This document shows, piece by piece, positions 34,494 through 43,302 of a stretch of DNA of 64,000 bases (the first letter of the stretch is position 1; every line of letters starts with the position of its first letter). A program made the position numbers and the translations under genes. The stretch lies in the NCBI GenBank assembly GCA_028875725.1, contig JAPPCR010000006.1, forward strand, positions 1,309,786-1,373,785, written 5' to 3'. A model generated the notes under the pieces. It was not told where the DNA came from. It saw nothing but the letters and a program-made list of their open reading frames with translations, and did no database searches. The DNA is from Acidobacteriota bacterium (lineage in GTDB: Bacteria; Acidobacteriota; Thermoanaerobaculia; Multivoradales; Multivoraceae).

Positions 34494-36007
34494 ACGGAAA
34501 GAAGACCGACTCTCTCTGCAGCGAACGCGGCCCGCGCCTGAGCGCGGATCCGCAGGGCGACTACGCCCTCGGCGTCAACCGGCGCCAGTTCTTCGGCCTG
34601 GCGAGCACGGGCATCGGCGTCGCGGCGCTCTCTTCGCTGCTCGATCCGGGGCCTTCGTGGGCCGCCCCCGACGAGGCAGCGAAGGCGCTGGGCGCGCTCG
34701 GCGGCACTCACTTCCCGGCCAGGGCGAAGCGGGTGATCTACCTGTTTCAGTCCGGTGCGCCGTCCCAGATCGACCTCTTCGACTACAAGCCGCGGCTGGC
34801 CGAGTGGCATGGCGAGGAGCTTCCGGCATCGGTTCGGGGAGATCAGCGCGTGACCGGCATGACGGCCAACCAGACGTCGTTCCCGATCACGGCGTCGATG
34901 TTCGAGTTCGCGCAGCACGGCGAGAGCGGCGCCTGGGTCAGCGAGCTGATGCCCCGGACGGCGGGAATCGTCGACAGGCTCTGCTTCCTCAAGGCCGTGA
35001 ACACGGAGGCGATCAACCACGATCCGGGCATCACCTATCTGCAGACGGGACACCAGCAGCCGGGCCGACCGAGCCTGGGCGCCTGGTTGAGCTACGGCAT
35101 CGGCTCCGAGAACAACGACCTGCCGGCCTTCATCGTGCTGATCTCCCAAGGCAGCGCCAAACGCGAATCCCAGGCCCTGTTTCAGCGACTCTGGGGCGCC
35201 GGTTTCCTCCCCTCGGAGCACCAGGGTGTCAACCTGCGGGCTGCGGAGGACCCGGTTCTCTACCTCTCCGATCCGCCGGGGATCGACCGCGGCGTCCGGC
35301 GGCGGATGCTGGACGTGGTGGCCGAGCTCAACGAGCAGCACCACGACGAGTTTGGCGACCCGGAGATCACGGCCCGGATCGCCCAGTACGAGATGGCCTA
35401 CCGGATGCAGGCCTCGGTGCCCGAGCTCGTCGACACGTCGGGCGAGCCGCAGAGCACCTTCGACCTGTACGGCGAGGATGCGCGCACCCCGGGCACCTAC
35501 GCCGCGAACTGCCTGCTGGCGCGGCGGCTTGCGGAACGCGACGTACGCTTCATCCAGCTCTACCACCGCGGCTGGGACCAGCACGGCGATCTGCCGAGCG
35601 ACATCCGCCTGCAGTGCGGCGACGTGGACCGGGCGTCGGCGGCGCTGGTCACCGACCTGGAGCAGCGGGGGCTGCTGGAAGACACTCTCGTCGTCTGGGG
35701 CGGCGAGTTCGGCCGCACCGTGTACTGCCAGGGAACGCTGGCCGAGGACAACTACGGCCGCGACCACCACGGCCGCTGCTACACGGTGTGGATGGCGGGA
35801 GCCGGCATCGAACCGGGCAAGACGCACGGCGAGACGGACGACCACTGCTACAACATCGTCTCGGGCGGCGTGCACATCCACGACCTGAACGCGACGATCC
35901 TCCACCAGCTCGGGATCGACCATGAGCGCCTGATCTACCGTTACAGCGGCCGCGACTTCCGGTTGACCGATGTCCACGGTCGGGTGGTGGAGGATGTGCT
36001 GGCGTAG
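34490..36007 (+). CDS. DUF1501 (sulfatase-like) secreted protein
   Basis: A 505-residue protein from ATG 34490, overlapping the DUF1553 stop. A Tat signal 'NRRQFFGLASTGIGVAAL' lies at about residues 30-47. The body has the alkaline-phosphatase-like features of DUF1501: 'IYLFQSGAPSQIDLFDYKP' near the start, 'WDQHGDLPSDIRLQCGDVD', 'VVWGGEFGRTVYCQG' and 'DHHGRCYTVWMAGAGI'. Members always pair with DUF1553 proteins, presumably as a functional unit in the periplasm. The biochemical role is unknown. Confidence 0.93.
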   Translation: MNGKKTDSLCSERGPRLSADPQGDYALGVNRRQFFGLASTGIGVAALSSLLDPGPSWAAPDEAAKALGALGGTHFPARAKRVIYLFQSGAPSQIDLFDYKPRLAEWHGEELPASVRGDQRVTGMTANQTSFPITASMFEFAQHGESGAWVSELMPRTAGIVDRLCFLKAVNTEAINHDPGITYLQTGHQQPGRPSLGAWLSYGIGSENNDLPAFIVLISQGSAKRESQALFQRLWGAGFLPSEHQGVNLRAAEDPVLYLSDPPGIDRGVRRRMLDVVAELNEQHHDEFGDPEITARIAQYEMAYRMQASVPELVDTSGEPQSTFDLYGEDARTPGTYAANCLLARRLAERDVRFIQLYHRGWDQHGDLPSDIRLQCGDVDRASAALVTDLEQRGLLEDTLVVWGGEFGRTVYCQGTLAEDNYGRDHHGRCYTVWMAGAGIEPGKTHGETDDHCYNIVSGGVHIHDLNATILHQLGIDHERLIYRYSGRDFRLTDVHGRVVEDVLA

Positions 36008-36072
36008 CAGGACCGGATACTCGTACTCACATCGCGTCGTGCCGGCGGCGTCCACGCTCAGAGGAGGATCGA

Positions 36073-36489
36073 ATGAACTGGGGTAGAGCAATCGGTGCCG
36101 GTCTGGCGGCTGGTTTCGTTCAGAACATCGCCAACTTCGTCATGCACGGCCTGGTGCTCGGGGGCATGTACCTGGATCAGCCCGCGTTCGTGCAGGAACC
36201 CGACAACATGGCGATGCAAATCGTGTGGTTCCTGGTCATCGCGCTCGTCTTGGGCGTGGTGGCGAGTCTGCTGTTCGCGTCGAGCCGGCAGTCCTGGCAG
36301 CCGGGCGCGAAGGGCGGACTCCACTTCGGCGTACTACTGGGGGCGGTCGTCGGTTTTCAGCAGTTCTACCTGACGCTGGTGGTCAACGACTTCCCGTACC
36401 ACGTTGCCTGGTTGTGGCTCGCGGTGGACGTCATCTCCTTCGGCATCGGCGGCATCGTGCTGGGTGCCGTCTACAAGCGGGCGGAGTAG
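36073..36489 (+). CDS. Small four-helix membrane protein of unknown function
   Basis: A 138-residue protein with four predicted membrane helices (about 5-30, 46-68, 81-99 and 110-132). The start has a good ribosome-binding site (GAGGAGG, 7 bp upstream). The N-terminal 'GRAIGAGLAAGFVQNIANFVMHG' gives the look of a small Gly-rich membrane protein; I cannot name the family. It is isolated, 65 bp after DUF1501 and 162 bp before the ammonium transporter. Confidence 0.65.
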   Translation: MNWGRAIGAGLAAGFVQNIANFVMHGLVLGGMYLDQPAFVQEPDNMAMQIVWFLVIALVLGVVASLLFASSRQSWQPGAKGGLHFGVLLGAVVGFQQFYLTLVVNDFPYHVAWLWLAVDVISFGIGGIVLGAVYKRAE

Positions 36490-36523
36490 CGCCGGCCGTC
36501 CAGGGCCCTCTCGGGACTGCCGC

Positions 36524-36529
36524 TACAAT
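36524..36529 (+). promoter_or_regulatory. Possible -10 box upstream of the ammonium transporter
   Basis: TACAAT (5 of 6 to consensus) lies 122 bp ahead of the amtB start. No good -35 is seen, so this is tentative. Confidence 0.2.
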
Positions 36530-36651
36530 GCTCATGTCCCAAGCGCGGTCCTGGCGTTCTGCCTTGGGTCGGTCAGCGAAGAACCTGGTCACGCGTCGTC
36601 GACGCCCTCGCAAGAGGGGGCGGGGCCTCCACCACTAGCCGGAGGAAACGA

Positions 36652-38058
36652 ATGAAGCCCCAGTTCGAGCCGTTCTCGTCACGATCGACCGTCCTCAAGG
36701 TACTCCTCGCTGGCGTTGGATTGCTTCTCGTGGCGTCCGCGGCTGGCGCCCAGGTGTCCGAAGAGGTCACCTACGTCTTCAATACGTACGCCTTCCTGGT
36801 CTGGGGTGCGTTCATCATGTGGATGTGCGCCGGCTTCACCATGCTCGAGGCGGGTTCCGTGCGGACGAAGAACGCCTCCGTCATCTGCATGAAGAACATC
36901 GGCCTGTACTCGATCGCCGGGATCGCGTACTACGTGATCGGCTACAACCTGATGTACGTCGATGTGAGCGGCTGGATCGGTTCGGTTTCGTTCTTCTTCG
37001 AAGCGTCGGCGGACGAGATGGCCTTCCTCGCCGGCGACGCCGACAAGGCGGCCGCCGTCGTTGGAAGCGGCTACTCCGAGATGTCGAGCTGGTTCTTCCA
37101 GATGACGTTCGTGGCCACGACGGCCTCGATCGTGTCGGGGGCTCTCGCCGAGCGGGTCAAGCTCTGGTCCTTCCTCATCTTCACGGCCGTGCTGACCGCG
37201 GTTCTGTACCCGATCGTCGGGGCCTGGACCTGGGGCGGCGGCTGGCTGGCCGAGCGCGGTTTCCAGGACTTTGCCGGCTCGACGATCGTCCACTCGACCG
37301 GTGGCTGGGCGGCGCTGGCCGGCATCATCATGGTCGGCGCGCGGCGCGGCAAGTTCCGCGACGACGGCAGCGTCAAGGCGACGCCGCCGTCCAACGTGCC
37401 GATCGTCACGCTCGGGGTCTTCATCCTCTGGATGGGCTGGTTCGGGTTCAACGGCGGCTCGCAGCTTGCGCTCGGCGGCGCCAGCGATGCCACGGCGATG
37501 GGCAACCTGCTGATCAACACGAACCTCGGGGCCGCGGCCGGCGTCGTCGCGGCCCTCGTCCTGTCACGGCCGCTGCTGGGCCGGATCGACCTCCTGGCTG
37601 TGCTCAACGGCGCACTCGGCGGACTGGTCGGCGTGACCGCCGGACCGGACCTTGTCGGCCACCACTGGGCGCTGCTGATCGGCGCCATCGGCGGCGTGGT
37701 CACGGTCGCCGGCATGAGGCTGCTCGAACGGATGAAGCTCGACGATGTCGTCGGTGCCGTTCCGGTCCACCTGTTCGCCGGTATCTGGGGCACCCTCGCC
37801 GTCTGCATCGCGGCCGGCGGCAGCTTCGTGCCGCAGGTCATCGGCATCGTCGTGATCGGCGTCTTCGTCTTCGGGGTTTCCCTGCTCGTGTGGTGGGTGC
37901 TCGAGAAGACGATCGGCGTTCGGGTTTCGCCGGAAGTCGAGGAACTCGGTCAGGACATGACCGAACTGGGCATCGAGTCCTACCCCGAGTTCATCCTGAT
38001 GCCGGACGAGGACGACATGCAGGCGGCCAAGGCGGCGCAGGACCAGGCAAGGAGCTGA
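36652..38058 (+). CDS. amtB: Ammonium transporter (Amt family)
   Basis: A 468-residue protein with an N-terminal signal-like helix and eleven further membrane helices. The twin-His pore is present: 'STIVHSTGGWAAL' and 'AVPVHLFAGIWGTLAV'. 'FTMLEAGSVRTKN' and 'GWFGFNGGSQLA' are Amt hallmarks. It conducts NH3/NH4+ inward. The start is preceded by GGAGG 7 bp upstream. No glnK gene is adjacent, which is atypical for bacteria, so PII control would have to act from elsewhere. The C-terminal tail ('SPEVEELGQDMTELGIESYP') resembles the usual regulatory tail and continues into an acidic extension. Confidence 0.95.
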   Translation: MKPQFEPFSSRSTVLKVLLAGVGLLLVASAAGAQVSEEVTYVFNTYAFLVWGAFIMWMCAGFTMLEAGSVRTKNASVICMKNIGLYSIAGIAYYVIGYNLMYVDVSGWIGSVSFFFEASADEMAFLAGDADKAAAVVGSGYSEMSSWFFQMTFVATTASIVSGALAERVKLWSFLIFTAVLTAVLYPIVGAWTWGGGWLAERGFQDFAGSTIVHSTGGWAALAGIIMVGARRGKFRDDGSVKATPPSNVPIVTLGVFILWMGWFGFNGGSQLALGGASDATAMGNLLINTNLGAAAGVVAALVLSRPLLGRIDLLAVLNGALGGLVGVTAGPDLVGHHWALLIGAIGGVVTVAGMRLLERMKLDDVVGAVPVHLFAGIWGTLAVCIAAGGSFVPQVIGIVVIGVFVFGVSLLVWWVLEKTIGVRVSPEVEELGQDMTELGIESYPEFILMPDEDDMQAAKAAQDQARS

Positions 38059-38094
38059 GTCGGCCACCAGAGGCCGATGGTGTAGCTTCGTCAG

Positions 38095-39183
38095 GTGTTC
38101 GCCAGGACGGCCGAGCCGGGAATCGGAGCGCCGCTGCTCGTCGCGGCGTGGCTGGTCACGGGGTCGGTCGGCTGGGCGGAGTCGAACGAACCGAAGTTTC
38201 ACGACGTCCACTTCCACCTGACGAACTACGTCCAGCGGGGCATCACGCTGAACGAGTTCCTCGAGATCGCGGCGAACGACGCTGGGCGCACGGCGGTTTT
38301 CGGCATCCCGCTCCAGCAGAAGTGGGACTACTTCGAGTCGGGCGACCGGGCGCCGGACTACTACCTGCACTCCGATTCGGCGCTGTACTACTACTCCTTC
38401 GTCGATGCGATCATCGCCGAGGAGTACCAGCAGTTGCCGCCCGAGGACCAGGCGCGCTTCGACCCGATGATCACGGGCTTCAACCCGACGGACATGTATG
38501 CCGCGGATCACATCCGCCGCGTTCTGGAGCACTATCCCAACGTCTTCTCCGGAATCGGGGAGTTCTCGATCCACAAGGAGTTCGTTACCTCGAAGATCCT
38601 CGGCCATACGGCCAGTCTGCGGAATCCGGCGCTCGACCGGGTGCTCGACTTCGCTGCCGAGGCGGGCCTCGTCGTGATCCTCCACAACGACATCGACGTC
38701 GTGCTGCCGACCGGGGCGTACGAGCCGGTTCACCTGGAGCCCTTGCGGGAGCTCTTCCGGGCCCACCCCGGCGTCCCGATCATCTGGGCCCATACCGGGC
38801 TGGGCCGGTTCGTGGCGCCCGCCGTGGACCATGTCGAGCTGCTCGACGCCCTGCTCTCCGACGAGACGTTCTCCCATGTCCACTGCGACCTGTCCTGGGA
38901 CGAAGTGGCGAAGTACATCGTGCGCGATGAAACATCGCTTGAAGCCTGGGCCGCGCTGCTCGAACGCCATCCGGACCGCTTTCTGTTCGGGACGGATTCC
39001 GTTGCGCCGAGCGGTCGGGACCCGTACCTCAAAACGTGGCGCGATTACGCGCCGCTTTGGGACAGGCTCAGCGACACGACGCTGCACGCGATCACGATCG
39101 GCAACTACGAGCGCATCTTCGACGAGGCGAACCGCAACGTACGGGCGTGGGAGGAGCGAATGCTGAAGAGGAGACCGGAATGA
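38095..39183 (+). CDS. Secreted amidohydrolase-family (Amidohydro_2-like) protein
   Basis: A 362-residue protein starting at GTG 38095, with a signal peptide (about 1-28, 'SVGWAESNE'). The TIM-barrel metal motif 'HDVHFHL' follows immediately. 'VVILHNDIDV', 'VPIIWAHTGLGRF' and 'FLFGTDSVAP' supply the other expected metal or catalytic His and Asp residues. The family hydrolyses or decarboxylates small cyclic or aromatic compounds. It is coupled by ATGA to a CmcJ-type oxygenase and lies 36 bp after amtB, suggesting a three-gene unit around nitrogenous or modified small molecules (inference). Confidence 0.82.
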   Translation: MFARTAEPGIGAPLLVAAWLVTGSVGWAESNEPKFHDVHFHLTNYVQRGITLNEFLEIAANDAGRTAVFGIPLQQKWDYFESGDRAPDYYLHSDSALYYYSFVDAIIAEEYQQLPPEDQARFDPMITGFNPTDMYAADHIRRVLEHYPNVFSGIGEFSIHKEFVTSKILGHTASLRNPALDRVLDFAAEAGLVVILHNDIDVVLPTGAYEPVHLEPLRELFRAHPGVPIIWAHTGLGRFVAPAVDHVELLDALLSDETFSHVHCDLSWDEVAKYIVRDETSLEAWAALLERHPDRFLFGTDSVAPSGRDPYLKTWRDYAPLWDRLSDTTLHAITIGNYERIFDEANRNVRAWEERMLKRRPE

Positions 39184-40442
39184 GTGCGAATCACGTTGCG
39201 ACGGCTTCGGACGCGGCCACGCCGGCCTACGTGCCGCCCCTGCAACTCACCAAGGGGCAGCCGCCGCCCGTGGCGGCGAACGGAGGCCTGTCCTACATGT
39301 CGTTCGACCGGGACGGGGATGCGGGAACCGCCGCGGCGACGGAGGCGACCTTCCGCCAGGTGGCCGAGGGGACCGAGAAGGAGTTCGCCGACATGCTCGA
39401 CAACGCCCCTCCAGGGCCGATCGAGACGAAATGGGGCCCCGGCTTTCGTCGCTACAGGGAGTGCCTCGAGTACATTCGGGCGAACAACATCGAAGTGCCT
39501 GAAGGCGGCCTGGCGCTGCCGCTGCGCTACTCGGTCCGCGAGGAGCCGTCCTACTCGATCGTCTCGTCCAATGCACTCTGGCGGGACCCGGCGCGAAGAG
39601 CCGATGCGGAAGCGCTGCGCCGGTACGAACGGGACATCGCGCGGGGCTGCCTGTACTTCCCCCACGTGATGCGCGACGCGCGACGAATCGAGGAGGTCTA
39701 CCCGGGGCTCAAGCCCGACAGCGCCGAGTGCATGGACAGGCTCGGCCTCTCGCTGGCCCACTGCGAGTCCGAGTGCGAGAACTTCTACGACGCGGCGGAG
39801 GTGGAGCGCGTGTTCTACCCGGAGATGGAGAAGCTCCTGCTCGAGTTCTTCCCGGACGCGACGGACGCCTTCGTGTACAACCACGACGTGTTCGACAAGG
39901 ACTACCAGGGAGACCGCACCGAGGACCAGGACAACAAGAACCCCGGTGTGAACGCCAACTACGCCAACCTCGTGCACAACGACCTGAACGACAACAGCGG
40001 CCGCGTACGCTGCCGCGAACTGCTCACCAGGAACCTGCGGAACTTCGGCCGCGAGCAGCACTACACCGAAGAAGAGGCGGACGCGAAGATGTCGAGGCGC
40101 TTCATGTCGATCAACCTCGCCAAGCCGATGGAGACCGTGCGCCAGAATCCCTTCGTACTCTGCGCCTGGCCGTCTTTCGCCGACCAGCCGTACATCACGA
40201 ACTACCGAATCTACGATGACCGCGTCGGCGAGACCACGCGCTTCACCTACCGCCCGCACCACGAGTGGTACTGGTTTCCCCACCAGACGCCCACCGAGGT
40301 CTCGATGCTCAAGTGCTACGACTCCGTTACCGACGGCTCCGTCTCGCGCTGGTCCTTCCACACTGCCTGCATCGACCCGACCGCGCCTGAAGATGCGCCC
40401 TGCCGGAGGAACGTCGTGGTGCGATCCTTCGTGTTCTTCTAG
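39180..40442 (+). CDS. CmcJ/NvfI-family (GA4 desaturase-like) non-heme iron oxygenase
   Basis: A 420-residue protein from ATG 39180. The family pattern is clear: 'GLSYMSFDRDG' near the N-terminus, 'NYANLVHNDLNDNSG' (His-x-Asp, candidate iron ligands) and 'MSINLAKPMETVRQNPFVLC' (equivalent of the AINVWRP-type segment). 'EWYWFPHQTPTEVSMLKCYDS' and 'SFHTACIDP' (distal His) follow, and it ends in 'VVRSFVFF'. Members include cephamycin CmcJ, fungal NvfI and AsaB-like enzymes that use Fe(II)/2-oxoglutarate or related chemistry. It lacks a signal peptide, while its coupled upstream partner is secreted. The substrate is unknown. It is about 100 residues longer than typical family members. Confidence 0.75.
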   Translation: MSANHVATASDAATPAYVPPLQLTKGQPPPVAANGGLSYMSFDRDGDAGTAAATEATFRQVAEGTEKEFADMLDNAPPGPIETKWGPGFRRYRECLEYIRANNIEVPEGGLALPLRYSVREEPSYSIVSSNALWRDPARRADAEALRRYERDIARGCLYFPHVMRDARRIEEVYPGLKPDSAECMDRLGLSLAHCESECENFYDAAEVERVFYPEMEKLLLEFFPDATDAFVYNHDVFDKDYQGDRTEDQDNKNPGVNANYANLVHNDLNDNSGRVRCRELLTRNLRNFGREQHYTEEEADAKMSRRFMSINLAKPMETVRQNPFVLCAWPSFADQPYITNYRIYDDRVGETTRFTYRPHHEWYWFPHQTPTEVSMLKCYDSVTDGSVSRWSFHTACIDPTAPEDAPCRRNVVVRSFVFF

Positions 40443-40471
40443 GTCCAGGAGGCTGCAGGCAGCGGAGGTGT

Positions 40472-41881
40472 CTACTTCGGCTGCAGCTCCGACAACTGCA
40501 GCGTCTGGCGCAACAGGACCCGATTGGCGACGGTCCGCAACTCGATCCGGATCGTCGGGTCGGCCTGGGTCCAGTCGATGTCCATGTAGCCGAAGTTCGG
40601 TTCGCGCGCAGCGCTGCCGACGCGGTGGCGGTTCGGCCCGATGGCGTCCCCGCGCCGGTTGAGCGAGCCGGTCGTGATGTCCCAGAGCGGATAGGGGAAG
40701 TCCGCGTCGAGGCGGGAAATGTCGGACCAGGGCGTGTTGCCGCTGAGCAGAATGACGCCGTTCGCTCCGGTGTCCCGAACGAGGGCCAGCAGGCGCTGCC
40801 GTTCGAGAGGCATGTTGGCCCAGCTCTCCCAGCCGGTGAACTCCATCACGAAGGGGATGCTGGTAACGATCAGCCGCAGGTCGGCAGGCTCGTGGAGTTC
40901 TTCGTCGAGCCAGCGCCACTGTTCCTCGCTGAGCATGCGAGCACGTTGGTGGTCGTTCGGCAGGTAGGGTCCCATGCCCCGCGCTTTACGGTTTGTCGCC
41001 TCGTCCGGCGATACGCGCCACAGCGGTCCCCGGTCGTAGCGGGTGTCGAGCAGAATGACCTGCAGGCGGCGTCCCGGCGGTCCGAAGCGCTGGGAGGCGT
41101 AGATGCCCTGCTGCCGGCGGCGTGGCGACCCGGGAGGCACCTCCCAGAAATCCAGAAAGAGCTCCTTCGACTCGGCCCGCATGGCGAACTCGGCGCCGGC
41201 ATCCTCGTGGCCGAAGTCCAGGTCGTTCCAGGTGGCCAGGAAACGGCTCTGCCGCCGCAACTCGTCGAAGCCCGGCTTGGCCGCCAGCTTCTCGTACTGG
41301 AGACGAAGCTCGAGCATGTCGTCGGTGCCCGCGAGGACGCTGTTGCCGAGCATCAGCATGAGCTGGGGCCTGAGCGCGAGTACCGTGTCCCAGGCCGGCT
41401 GCGAGCGGTCCTGATCGGCGCCGGAGGCGAAGGCGATGCGGCTGACGACCTCGCGGGTGCGAGTATCGGCGGCCCGGCGTCGGCGGTGAAGGGACCAGAC
41501 GTAAGCGGTCAGTGCATCGACATCGCCTTCGTCGAGTTCCATGCCGCCCAGTGGCCACATCTCGTACTTGCCGCGGAACCGGCGGCCCGCACCGTGGCGG
41601 AAGCCGCTTTCGATTGCGGTGCGCACGGCGGCGAGCGATCCGTCGCCGTGAAGCCACTCCTCGTCGGTCAGGTCCGGTCCGCGGCGGTTCCCCTGGCCTT
41701 CCCAGTGGTGGCACACCGGGCAGGTGCCGCCGCGGTAGATCACCGCGCCCCGTTCGACCGCCGCCGGATCGGCGGCGGCTCCACCGGCGGGTGCCGCCAT
41801 CGGAGCGAGGACGACGGCGACGACGCCCGGAAGCAGAGCCCGCCGCCAGCGGCGGCGCAAGCTGAACCGGATGCGCGGCAT
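40472..41881 (-). CDS. Secreted cytochrome c fused to a degenerate PhoD-like phosphatase domain
   Basis: ATG 41881 gives 469 residues with a basic, hydrophobic signal (RRRWRRALLPGVVAVVL); a TTG 15 codons upstream would extend it. A class I cytochrome c domain follows ('GTCPVCHHWEG', candidate Met ligand in 'YEMWPLGGMEL'). A PhoD-like metallophosphatase domain then runs to the end and aligns throughout ('QPAWDTVLALRPQLMLMLG', 'KLAAKPGFDELRR', 'FLDFWEVPPGSPRRRQQGIY', 'RLQVILLDTRY', 'EPNFGYMDIDW'). Its metal sites are altered: LGDN is 'LGNS', TWDDHDYG is 'TWNDLDFG' and SGDRH is 'SGNTP'. It is probably not a phosphatase. A binding or redox role is possible. Confidence 0.82.
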   Translation of the reverse strand: MPRIRFSLRRRWRRALLPGVVAVVLAPMAAPAGGAAADPAAVERGAVIYRGGTCPVCHHWEGQGNRRGPDLTDEEWLHGDGSLAAVRTAIESGFRHGAGRRFRGKYEMWPLGGMELDEGDVDALTAYVWSLHRRRRAADTRTREVVSRIAFASGADQDRSQPAWDTVLALRPQLMLMLGNSVLAGTDDMLELRLQYEKLAAKPGFDELRRQSRFLATWNDLDFGHEDAGAEFAMRAESKELFLDFWEVPPGSPRRRQQGIYASQRFGPPGRRLQVILLDTRYDRGPLWRVSPDEATNRKARGMGPYLPNDHQRARMLSEEQWRWLDEELHEPADLRLIVTSIPFVMEFTGWESWANMPLERQRLLALVRDTGANGVILLSGNTPWSDISRLDADFPYPLWDITTGSLNRRGDAIGPNRHRVGSAAREPNFGYMDIDWTQADPTIRIELRTVANRVLLRQTLQLSELQPK

Positions 41882-41979
41882 GCGCGGAATGTACCGCACG
41901 GCCTTCGCGGCGATCTTCCCGAACAATTACCGGCCGGTGCAGCCGCTGGGCGAGCGCGTTCTCGTGCGGGGATGAGACC

Positions 41980-43218
41980 TCAGTTCGCGTCCCGCACCAG
42001 CCGTAGCATGGCGTCGCTAACGGCGCAGGCGAAGCGCGGGTCGTTGATGTTCACGTCGACTTCGGTGACCGGCACGGCCCGCCGCAGGTTCTCGCGCAGG
42101 GCGGTGAAGAGCGCGTCGTCGGCCGCCGGGTCGTGAAACGGTCCGCCGGCCGCGGAGAGCGTGGAGACGCCGCCCAGAGGCAGATAGACCTCGACCGGGC
42201 CGGTAGAGGCATTCAGTTTGGCCGCGAGGACCTGGCCGAGCTCGGCGGACTCCTCGCGCGACGTGCGCATCAGGGTCATGTTGTCGCTCTGGCGGTGAAA
42301 GGTGCGCCCCGCAAACTCTGCCGGAACGGTGTCCCGGGCGAAGAAGCTGACCATGTCGAGGCAGCCGGGCACGACGACGGCGGGCGTACCGCTCTTGGCC
42401 GCGGCCTCCAGACGCGACGGGCCGGCGGTGCGTACGCCGCCGACCAGCTCATCCGCGCACTCCGTGGTCGTCAGGTCGAGTACTCCGCGCACGAAGCCTG
42501 CCTCGATCAGACTCTCCATCGTACGGCCGCCGGCGCCCGTGGCCTGGAAGACGAGCACCTCGAGTCCCTCGATCTCCAGTTGGCGCCGGCAGGCGTCCAC
42601 GCAGGGGGTGGCGCTCCTGAAGGTGGAGGCCGCGATCAGAGGACGGTCGTCACCACCTTCGATCTCGACCCGGGCCATGGCGCAGATCGCCGCGGCGGTG
42701 CGGCTCAGGACTTGACGACTGATCCGGTTGATGCCATCGATGTCGACGATCGACGGCACCATGACGATGTCCTTGACGCCGACGTACCCCGAGGCGTCTC
42801 CGCCGGCCATCGTGGAGACCATCACCTTGGGCACGCCCAGGGGCAGGACGCGCATCGCGGTTGTCGCCATCGCGGTGCCGGCCCGGCCGCCCAGACCGAC
42901 GATCGCGTCGAAGCTGCCGTGACCGTAGCTGCGGCGGACGACCTCCTCCGCACCGGCGGACATCGCGGCGATCGCGCGCTTGCGGTCGGCCTCCTGGGCC
43001 AGTTGCTCGACCTTCTCGCCACCGGCGCAGGCGACTTCACGACGGCTCACATCGGGGAGCCATGTTCCGTCCAGTGCGGGCTCGCCGAGCACGCCGAGGT
43101 CGATGACGAACGCCCGGCAACCCCAGTCGCGGACGATGCGGTCCACGAGATACGACGCTTCGCCGCCCTTCGTGTCGAGGGTTGCCAGAACGGCGATCGT
43201 GCAGGGCGCCTGGGGCAT
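41980..43218 (-). CDS. Tm-1-like ATP-binding protein (UPF0261 family)
   Basis: A 412-residue protein of the UPF0261/Tm-1-like family. 'IAVLATLDTKGGEASYL' at the N-terminus is the near-invariant signature. 'IVGLGGRAGTAMATTAMRVL', 'MVSTMAGGDASGYVGVKDI' and 'VFQATGAGGRTMESLIEAG' are further conserved glycine-rich segments. The plant homologue Tm-1 binds ATP and blocks a viral replicase; the bacterial role is unknown, though it often sits with TIM-barrel partners. No such partner is adjacent. It diverges from the PVC-type heme protein with 84 bp between. Confidence 0.9.
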   Translation of the reverse strand: MPQAPCTIAVLATLDTKGGEASYLVDRIVRDWGCRAFVIDLGVLGEPALDGTWLPDVSRREVACAGGEKVEQLAQEADRKRAIAAMSAGAEEVVRRSYGHGSFDAIVGLGGRAGTAMATTAMRVLPLGVPKVMVSTMAGGDASGYVGVKDIVMVPSIVDIDGINRISRQVLSRTAAAICAMARVEIEGGDDRPLIAASTFRSATPCVDACRRQLEIEGLEVLVFQATGAGGRTMESLIEAGFVRGVLDLTTTECADELVGGVRTAGPSRLEAAAKSGTPAVVVPGCLDMVSFFARDTVPAEFAGRTFHRQSDNMTLMRTSREESAELGQVLAAKLNASTGPVEVYLPLGGVSTLSAAGGPFHDPAADDALFTALRENLRRAVPVTEVDVNINDPRFACAVSDAMLRLVRDAN

Positions 43219-43302
43219 AGCAGACTGATCCTACGGAGCAGACGCGTCCCAAGACAAGATCCCGGCGTGTAGGATCGGCGACCGGCCGGGCCACGAGGTT
43301 TC

